From the NCBI RefSeq assembly GCF_015207245.1, contig NZ_JADEXF010000241.1, positions 1 through 6,174 of the forward strand: DNA of 6,174 nucleotides. Direction: 5' to 3'. The translations under genes and the position numbers were made by a program. Every line of letters begins with the position of its first letter. The stretch's first letter is position 1. Below the pieces are notes generated by a model. That model did no database searches and had not been told where the DNA came from. It saw only the letters and a program-made list of their open reading frames with translations. This DNA comes from Nostoc cf. edaphicum LEGE 07299 (GTDB lineage: Bacteria > Cyanobacteriota > Cyanobacteriia > Cyanobacteriales > Nostocaceae). Positions 1 to 5,079 of the stretch are shown piece by piece.

Positions 1-2505
1 AGTACTTTCGGCCCAGATTTGCCCACCATGCCGATCAATAATACTACGACAGATTGCCAATCCCAAGCCTGTGCCGCCTTTGGTGCGAGAATCAGAGGCA
101 TCTACTTGCTGAAATCTTCCAAAGATTGCTTCTAACTTGTCTGCGGGGATACCTCGTCCTTGATCTGCGATCTGGAACAGTACGTGGTCTGTTTGCTGTT
201 GGACACTGAGGGTAATAGTAGAATCGGCAGAGGAGAATTTAATCGCATTACCTAACAAATTGGTGAGTGTTTGCACAATAGCATCAGCCGCCGCCCAAAC
301 TTGAGCATTGGTAGGGTGGATCTTAAAGGTAATATTTTGCTGATTGGCGATCGCTTGGACTACGGCTACTGCTTGTTGAATTAAATCAGCTGCATTGCAG
401 GTGGTTTTTTCTAAGACAGCTCGATCCGATTCTAAGCGTTCCAAATCGAGAATATCGTTGACAAGACGCACTAAGCGATCGCTATCGATGGCTGCAATCT
501 CAATCATCCGCTTGAATTTGTCTGGTTTTTTGTCGTAGATACCAGTTTGTAGTAAGCCTAGTGCTGCGCGAATTGCAGTTAAGGGAGTGCGGAGTTCATG
601 ACTCACAATGCCAATAAACTCACTCTTGATCAGATTAATCTGTTCTAGTTCAGTGATATCTTCGGCAATACCAGCAATCCGAACTAACTCGCCTAGTTCA
701 TTTTTGATCGGAAATGCGCGATCGCGAATCCAACGGATTGAACCATCAGGGCGGATAATACGATATTTTTTATCGTATTGCCCTATTTTCATCTGTTCAA
801 TGAGTTCAATTTCGATGCGCTGGCGATCTTCTGGGTGAATTGCATCTAACCAATCTGAATAGTTGTGATATAATTCCTCACAATTTTTTTGCCAAATGGT
901 TTGGTATGCATTGCTCACATATAGAACTTGCTGATTTTGAATATCAGTCATCCAAAATACTGCTTGGATGTTTTCTGCCAGCTGACGAAATTTTTCTTCG
1001 CTGTCGCGTAAAGCATCTTCGATGCGTTTGCGCTCAGTGATATCTTGCTGAACTGCAACCAGAACGTCGCCGTAGTCGGGATGCCTGAATACAGAAGTCG
1101 TCGCACTAGACCAAAATGGTGTACCGTCTTTTTTAACATTTTGGACTTCATAGGTGGCTTCACTATTTTCTAAGACAGCAAACAAGATGGCTCGACTTAC
1201 ATCTTCAGCAGTTACCGATTCGGTGACGTAGTTGACAATCGAAACGTGTTGACCATTGAGTTCACCAGAGTCATAGCCAAACATCTCCTCAAATTTCGGA
1301 TTGGCATAGACAATAACTGAATTATCAGCTCTGACTAAGCAAATGCCTTCCGCCATATTTCGGGTGATTACAGCCTGAAGCTCCAACATTTGCGCTTGCT
1401 CTAAAAGTGTGAGTTGAGTTTGTTGCTGCTCTATCACTGTTTTTCGCAGGCGATCGTTCGTCTCTGTCAGTTGTGCAGTGCGTTCTTGCACCCGTTGCTC
1501 AAGTTCGGTATTCAGTTGTTGTAGGTCAATTTCTGCCTGTTTGCGCTCTGTTAGTTCTGTCTGTAACTGTTTGAACAAATCTGCTTGCTGGATAGCAATG
1601 CTTACCTGCGCTCCTAACTGCTGCAACAGAGTAATTTCTGAAGATTGCCACTCACGAGGAGCCTTACATTGATGAGCAGCTAATAACCCCCACAATTCAT
1701 CTCCCAAGGAAACAGGAACGACCAGATTTGCCCTCACCTGGAGACTTTCTAAAAATTCAACGTGACAGGGACTAATTCCGGCAGTATAAATATCAGTTTT
1801 CGCAGTGACTAAGCCTTGTTTAAAGGGTTCGACGTTCTCTTCACCAATGCAAGGGTCATGAATTTGGAGTGGTAAAAGAGCCATCCATTCTGGTGCAACA
1901 GACTCAACAATAATCGTTCCACCCCAACCTGGATAAAATTGGAAGATAGTGACGCGATCGCACTCCAGAAATTGCCGCACTTCATCGACAGTAGTTTGCA
2001 AGATATCTTGTAAATTCAGCGATCGCCGGATACGCTGGGTCATCTCCATCACTAAGCGCTGTTGCTCAAATTGCTGTTGCAGGGTTTCTTGTGCTTGTTT
2101 GCGATCGTCAAGGGCCATCCGCAGTTGTTCGGCATTTTCTTGAGACAATTGTTGGTTGAGTTGTTGAATCTTCCGTCTACTGTACTGAAGATTGCCTGTC
2201 ACCAGGTTAATTATCAAGGCAACTATTAGGAAAAGACCTAGCCGTAATATATCTCCTGGCTGATTAATCCCCAGTTGATATCGAGGGGGAATCAAGTAAT
2301 AATCAATTGCCAGTGTGGAAAGGACAACTGTAACAATTCCTGGTTTAAAGCCACCATACGAAGTACTGACGATAATAGCTATATAGAAAAAAGCACCAAT
2401 GGTTCGGGAAATAAGCGGTTCTAACCAAAGTGACAGCAGCAGGGCGATCGCAGCTGAACCAATAGCCACACCATACTTCAATAATTGCTGATAATTTCTC
2501 ATCAT
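1..2505 (-). CDS. Membrane-bound cyanobacteriochrome-type sensor histidine kinase (C-terminus off the left edge)
   Basis: Begins at ATG 2505 and stays open for 835 codons to the window edge, so its 3' end is missing. Domains in order: four predicted membrane helices (about residues 11-28, 36-52, 56-72, 85-107) with the SxxYGG and IDYYLIPP signatures of DUF4118, the KdpD-type membrane domain; a coiled linker; a bilin-binding GAF (about 150-312) with D217-P-C219 and C247-H248; a second coiled coil (about 310-370); PAS1 (about 371-490); PAS2 of the PAS_3 type (about 500-617); HisKA with phospho-acceptor H636 in SHELRTPL; HATPase with N box NLLGNA (N753), G1 DQGRGIP (D781) and G2 GGTGLGLAI (about 810-818). 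All kinase motifs are intact. The order TM-GAF-PAS-PAS-kinase resembles CcaS, but the membrane part and the second GAF cysteine differ. Its start overlaps the regulator's stop (ATGA), and AGGGA lies about 10 nt upstream, so it is probably translationally coupled and is the regulator's likely partner. A further C-terminal receiver cannot be excluded. Kinase identity is very secure; photosensing is inferred. Confidence 0.95.
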   Translation of the reverse strand, partial: MMRNYQQLLKYGVAIGSAAIALLLSLWLEPLISRTIGAFFYIAIIVSTSYGGFKPGIVTVVLSTLAIDYYLIPPRYQLGINQPGDILRLGLFLIVALIINLVTGNLQYSRRKIQQLNQQLSQENAEQLRMALDDRKQAQETLQQQFEQQRLVMEMTQRIRRSLNLQDILQTTVDEVRQFLECDRVTIFQFYPGWGGTIIVESVAPEWMALLPLQIHDPCIGEENVEPFKQGLVTAKTDIYTAGISPCHVEFLESLQVRANLVVPVSLGDELWGLLAAHQCKAPREWQSSEITLLQQLGAQVSIAIQQADLFKQLQTELTERKQAEIDLQQLNTELEQRVQERTAQLTETNDRLRKTVIEQQQTQLTLLEQAQMLELQAVITRNMAEGICLVRADNSVIVYANPKFEEMFGYDSGELNGQHVSIVNYVTESVTAEDVSRAILFAVLENSEATYEVQNVKKDGTPFWSSATTSVFRHPDYGDVLVAVQQDITERKRIEDALRDSEEKFRQLAENIQAVFWMTDIQNQQVLYVSNAYQTIWQKNCEELYHNYSDWLDAIHPEDRQRIEIELIEQMKIGQYDKKYRIIRPDGSIRWIRDRAFPIKNELGELVRIAGIAEDITELEQINLIKSEFIGIVSHELRTPLTAIRAALGLLQTGIYDKKPDKFKRMIEIAAIDSDRLVRLVNDILDLERLESDRAVLEKTTCNAADLIQQAVAVVQAIANQQNITFKIHPTNAQVWAAADAIVQTLTNLLGNAIKFSSADSTITLSVQQQTDHVLFQIADQGRGIPADKLEAIFGRFQQVDASDSRTKGGTGLGLAICRSIIDRHGGQIWAEST
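1570..2058 (-). other. Cyanobacteriochrome GAF domain with DXCF-like second cysteine
   Basis: This is the sensory part of the kinase, residues about 150-312. It reads CDRVTIFQF early, then D217-P218-C219-I220, DIYTAG, P246-C247-H248, QVRANLVVPV and LWGLLAAHQC, which are the landmarks of phytochrome-superfamily GAF domains. Cys247 followed by His248 is the canonical bilin thioether site. Cys219 is 28 residues before it, the same spacing as C494/C522 of TePixJ, the classic DXCF protein. The Phe of DXCF is Ile here. Known family behaviour suggests phycocyanobilin or phycoviolobilin binding and a short-wavelength state through the second cysteine. The chromophore and colours are inference. Confidence 0.8.
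2502..2505 (-). other. ATGA stop/start overlap coupling regulator and kinase
   Basis: On the minus strand the kinase ATG (2505-2503) and the regulator TGA (2504-2502) share bases. A second in-frame ATG follows at once (2502-2500), so initiation could use either methionine. AGGGA about 10 nt upstream lies inside the last regulator codons. This arrangement is typical of translational coupling and indicates one transcript. Confidence 0.85.
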
Positions 2506-4355
2506 GCGTTACTTTTCCCTGCCTGAGAGCGCCAACGCGTTCTTTGAATGCGGCTCAGTACCCGTGTCACAAGTTCTGGCCCTAGCACTGGCTTGCTGAT
2601 AAAATCATCGGCTCCGGCAGCAAAAGCTTGCTGAAGAAATTCTGCTTCGGTATGGGCTGTAACTACTAAAATCGGTAAATCTCCCCACTGCGCATCCTGG
2701 CGCACGACTTTGCACAACTCTAATCCGTTCACTATCGGCATTTCTAAATCTAGTACCACCAAATCAGGAGATGTTGCAACCAGCACCTTCCAAAATTGTT
2801 GTGATTGGGAGAGGGTGATTACTTCCAGCCCCCAAGGAGTTAACAACGCTGATAATCCAGCTAGTATTACAGGGTCATCGTCTACGATTAAAACTTTGGC
2901 TTCAGAAGTTTGAGGTTGAGGTAAGACACGAGCGATCGCCTGAAAAATCTCTTCGGTTGTCGCCGGTTTATGCAAAAATTGTCTAGCTCCTAAACGCGAT
3001 ACTTTCAGTCGATCTGCTAGGCTATCTCGTCCGGTAAAAACAATTACTGGGATATTTGGCGATCGCTCTACTATCTCGCTTAATAATACTAATCCGTCTT
3101 CCTCTGTTGTTGGAAAACTCAAATTGAGTAAAACAGCATCAGGAGCTTTTAAGGAAAAAAGCGATCGGGCGGTTGCTAAGTTTGGTGCAACCTTTATCCT
3201 GATTCCCCATGAATCGGCTTCTGCTTGCAACTGCTCCGTCAGCATAGTATCATCATCGATTACTAAGAGACGATGAGTTTGCTTCATCGGGACGTTTGGA
3301 GCGGTGGAAGTAACAGCAGGCTTGGTTAACTCTTGCTGTAATGCTGTTACCAGTTGCGAGAAATTAGAGATTTGCTCTGGAGATAGCGAGGAATCTTCAA
3401 GCAGCAAATGTTCTATTTTCCGTCCGAGCCGAGAACCCTCTGGATAACCGAACGACCCCATTGAGCCTGCTAGCTTATGGGCTTCACGCAATGCACTCTG
3501 CTGTAAATCTTCATTTAAATTCCCTTCCAATAGTGCAGTTTTTGCTTGCTCCAGCACTGCAACCTGCCCAACAAAGGAATTACGAAATCGCTCCAGCACC
3601 CGATTTACAGAAGCCATATCTTTAGGGCCGGGTTTCTTCTTGCCATCTTGATTCTTTTCTCCAACAGAGATGGAGCGATTAGGTGCAGGCTTGATCCGAT
3701 AGCCCATACCATATACCGTTTCTAGAAGTTCTTCTGCTATACCTGCTGTTTTCAATTTCTTGCGCAAGTCTTTAATATGAGTCGTTACTGCATTTTCAGT
3801 TGGTGCATCCCCAAATCCCCAAAGCCGATCTAGAATCACTGCACGACTAAAAATCCGGTCTGGGTTTTGCAAAAACAACTCCAGCAGTTTGTATTCTGTG
3901 GCTGTGAGGAGAATTTCCTGCTGATTACAAGTTACTCTGCCAGCACTTGGATCTAAAGAGAGATTTCCCCAGGTTAAGGTAGATGATGAGATCGCCCCAT
4001 TGCGTCGTAATAAAGAGCGAATTCTGGCTAGTAATGCTTCTGGGTCGAAAGGTTTGATGACGTAATCATCTGCTCCGGCATCTAACCCCGCCACAATATC
4101 TGCATTAGAATTTTTCCCGGTTAACAACAGAATAGATTTACGGTAGCCTTGCTTTCGCAGTTGCCGACACAAGGTAATCCCATCCAGTTTCGGAATTAGC
4201 CAGTCTAGCAAAATCAACTCATATTCAGTCGATAGCGCTAGTTCTAATCCAGCTTGTCCATTGCTTGCAATGTCGATAGTATAACGATTTGCACTCAACA
4301 ACTCGAAGAGTGCGGTACTCAATAATACGTCATCCTCTACCAACAAAATTTTCAT
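2502..4355 (-). CDS. RcaC-like response regulator: REC - winged helix - HPt - degenerate REC - REC
   Basis: 617 residues, starting with MKILLVEDD at ATG 4355. The frame extends to a TTG at 4400, but receiver domains of this class begin at this methionine, so the ATG was chosen; no clear Shine-Dalgarno precedes it. Domains: REC1 (1-115) with acidic E7-D8-D9, phospho-acceptor D51, T79 and K101; OmpR/PhoB-type winged-helix DNA-binding domain (about 125-223, ending VYGMGYRI); a lysine-rich linker (about 227-250); HPt (about 250-345) with H293 in AHKLAGSMG; REC2 (about 361-478) with D367-D369, T441 and K463 but Asn411 at the phospho-acceptor site; REC3 (about 486-605) with D492-D494, D536, T566 and K588. 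Order, length and D51 resemble RcaC of chromatic acclimation (651 aa; D51, H316, D576). Probable role: a DNA-binding regulator carrying its own phosphorelay modules, phosphorylated by the downstream kinase. Pairing is inferred from the 4-nt overlap; targets are unknown. It may equally be an RcaC paralogue with a different regulon. Confidence 0.93.
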   Translation of the reverse strand: MKILLVEDDVLLSTALFELLSANRYTIDIASNGQAGLELALSTEYELILLDWLIPKLDGITLCRQLRKQGYRKSILLLTGKNSNADIVAGLDAGADDYVIKPFDPEALLARIRSLLRRNGAISSSTLTWGNLSLDPSAGRVTCNQQEILLTATEYKLLELFLQNPDRIFSRAVILDRLWGFGDAPTENAVTTHIKDLRKKLKTAGIAEELLETVYGMGYRIKPAPNRSISVGEKNQDGKKKPGPKDMASVNRVLERFRNSFVGQVAVLEQAKTALLEGNLNEDLQQSALREAHKLAGSMGSFGYPEGSRLGRKIEHLLLEDSSLSPEQISNFSQLVTALQQELTKPAVTSTAPNVPMKQTHRLLVIDDDTMLTEQLQAEADSWGIRIKVAPNLATARSLFSLKAPDAVLLNLSFPTTEEDGLVLLSEIVERSPNIPVIVFTGRDSLADRLKVSRLGARQFLHKPATTEEIFQAIARVLPQPQTSEAKVLIVDDDPVILAGLSALLTPWGLEVITLSQSQQFWKVLVATSPDLVVLDLEMPIVNGLELCKVVRQDAQWGDLPILVVTAHTEAEFLQQAFAAGADDFISKPVLGPELVTRVLSRIQRTRWRSQAGKSNA

Positions 4356-4520
4356 AAGTCGTATCAAAAGAAGATGCTTATGACACCTTCGCGATCGCAA
4401 TACACACCCTCTGCGCGGTTAAACTTTTGTGTAATTTTAATATATTGTTACAAACAATACAACAAGTTAATTTAGATTTTGCAGTCTGACATATTTATTT
4501 AGAAAAAGTAACAAACAAAT
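4356..4520. promoter_or_regulatory. Intergenic region between the operon start and the methyltransferase remnant
   Basis: 165 bp, AT-rich apart from one HIP1 octamer at 4391-4398. It contains the candidate operon promoter. GTTACAAACAAT (4447-4458) is echoed by GTAACAAACAAAT (4508-4520), which abuts the ATG of the remnant, so two related sites lie about 60 bp apart. I see no terminator or RNA gene here. Confidence 0.5.
4437..4465 (-). promoter_or_regulatory. Candidate promoter of the regulator-kinase operon, with palindrome in the spacer
   Basis: On the minus strand TTGTTG (4465-4460) and TATTAA (4442-4437) are separated by 17 nt, a plausible but imperfect sigma70-type pair that would give a leader of about 75 nt before ATG 4355. 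The 17-nt spacer is exactly the perfect palindrome TATTGTT-ACA-AACAATA (4443-4459), a good shape for an operator. AACAA also recurs as a direct repeat at 4453-4457 and 4461-4465. No start site is known; this is inference from sequence. Confidence 0.3.
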
Positions 4521-4664
4521 ATGAATGAGTGGTACAAAGAAGACCTGGCTTTTATTCATGATGTTGGTTTTCGTGACTTTGCTCTCAAGTCTGCTCCTGG
4601 CATATTAAAAATCCTGGCTGAAAACAAAATAAATGATGGATTAGTGGCAAGACGGTTGAGTTAA
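4521..4664 (+). pseudogene. Truncated N-terminus of a class I SAM-dependent methyltransferase
   Basis: A 47-codon frame from ATG 4521 to TAA 4662. Residues 1-43 (beginning MNEWYKEDLAFIHDVGF, with ALKSAPGIL following) match, from memory, the start of a cyanobacterial class I methyltransferase in which GLV is followed by the SAM-binding motif VDLGCGSG. Here the similarity stops at GLV (residues 41-43), continues as ARRLS and ends. The SAM site and the catalytic core are therefore absent, and none of the three plus-strand frames just downstream resumes it. It is most likely a gene remnant left by deletion or rearrangement. No good ribosome binding site is visible. The alternative is an unrelated small expressed protein; the family match rests on recall, not on a search. 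Confidence 0.55.
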
Positions 4665-4780
4665 GCCCAAAAAATAATTAGCTTGACATAAACTCAGACA
4701 ACTACAGACTCAAACACTGCCATCCCCGACTTATATCTGTGTCAGTGCATTTGTACTATATATTTTCTGTTTGATTTCTA

Positions 4781-4880
4781 GCCAGTTGTGGTGTTCGTGC
4801 AGCGTCTCGTAGAGAAGCGGTGACGCTTGTGCTGCATCCACCTTAAGATGGTTCGGAGAGCGTGAACGTCAACAACTGGC
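4781..4880. repeat. 100-bp nested inverted-repeat (MITE-like) element
   Basis: Bounded by perfect 9-bp inverted repeats, GCCAGTTGT (4781-4789) and ACAACTGGC (4872-4880). Inside are further pairs: GTTC 4793-4796 with GAAC 4863-4866, AGCGTC 4801-4806 with GACGCT 4822-4827, GCAGC 4799-4803 with GCTGC 4831-4835, and TCTC-GTA-GAGA at 4805-4815. The core GCGTCTCGTAGAGAAG (4802-4817) resembles short dispersed repeats common in Nostoc and Anabaena genomes (from memory). No clear target-site duplication is seen, so mobility is unproven. Confidence 0.6.
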
Positions 4881-5045
4881 CATTGGGTGGGATTTTGAGA
4901 CGGGAATTGACCCCTTGTAGAATTTTCTCAATGTCCCTGTAACCCTGTTGATATATAAATTAAAACTGCAACAGAAAAACTTTGGATGCCAAATTGCCAA
5001 AAGCACTCAACACAATAGATTTCTTACATAAACGCTATATATATT

Positions 5046-5051
5046 AGGAGG
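5046..5051 (+). promoter_or_regulatory. Perfect AGGAGG with unusual spacing
   Basis: This is the strongest Shine-Dalgarno-like sequence in the window, but it lies 28 nt before ATG 5080. A TTG at 5063 is 11 nt downstream of it and would open a 7-codon frame ending at TAG 5084-5086, overlapping the start of the long gene. Either the match is chance or initiation is indirect through the small frame. Confidence 0.25.
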
Positions 5052-5079
5052 ATCAGCTAGATTTGCAATCATACCTTGT

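Larger units (their letters stand above)
4665..5079. other. Non-coding gap with an inverted-repeat element and upstream region of the pseudouridine synthase gene
   Basis: About 415 bp without a convincing gene. It contains the repeat element at 4781-4880. Downstream of that is AT-rich sequence where TTGCCA (4994-4999) and TAGATT (5016-5021), 16 nt apart, form a weak promoter candidate. A perfect AGGAGG lies at 5046-5051, but 28 nt before ATG 5080, which is too far for ordinary initiation there. No tRNA, riboswitch or strong terminator was recognised. Confidence 0.4.

Noticed and set aside
608..2143. Several short open frames on the plus strand (608-838, 840-1040, 1478-1672, 1949-2143) and one on the minus strand (948-1163)
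   Set aside because: All lie inside the uninterrupted kinase reading frame, which carries clear domain motifs; their Ser/Cys/Arg-rich products are shadows.
2710..2716. TTGCACA, the half-site I recall for the RcaC L box, here and at 271-277
   Set aside because: Both are single copies inside coding sequence without the second repeat 4 nt away; none lies in the operon upstream region.
4356..4400. A longer start for the response regulator from TTG 4400, adding 15 residues
   Set aside because: The added residues are basic and unlike receiver domains, the start codon is a TTG next to a HIP1 octamer, and MKILLVEDD at 4355 is the standard family start.
4683..4688. A perfect TTGACA that could be a -35 box
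   Set aside because: No acceptable -10 hexamer lies 16-18 nt downstream, and no gene starts within a sensible distance.
4981..4993. TTTGG-ATG-CCAAA hairpin as a terminator
   Set aside because: The stem is 5 bp, AT-rich and lacks a following T run.
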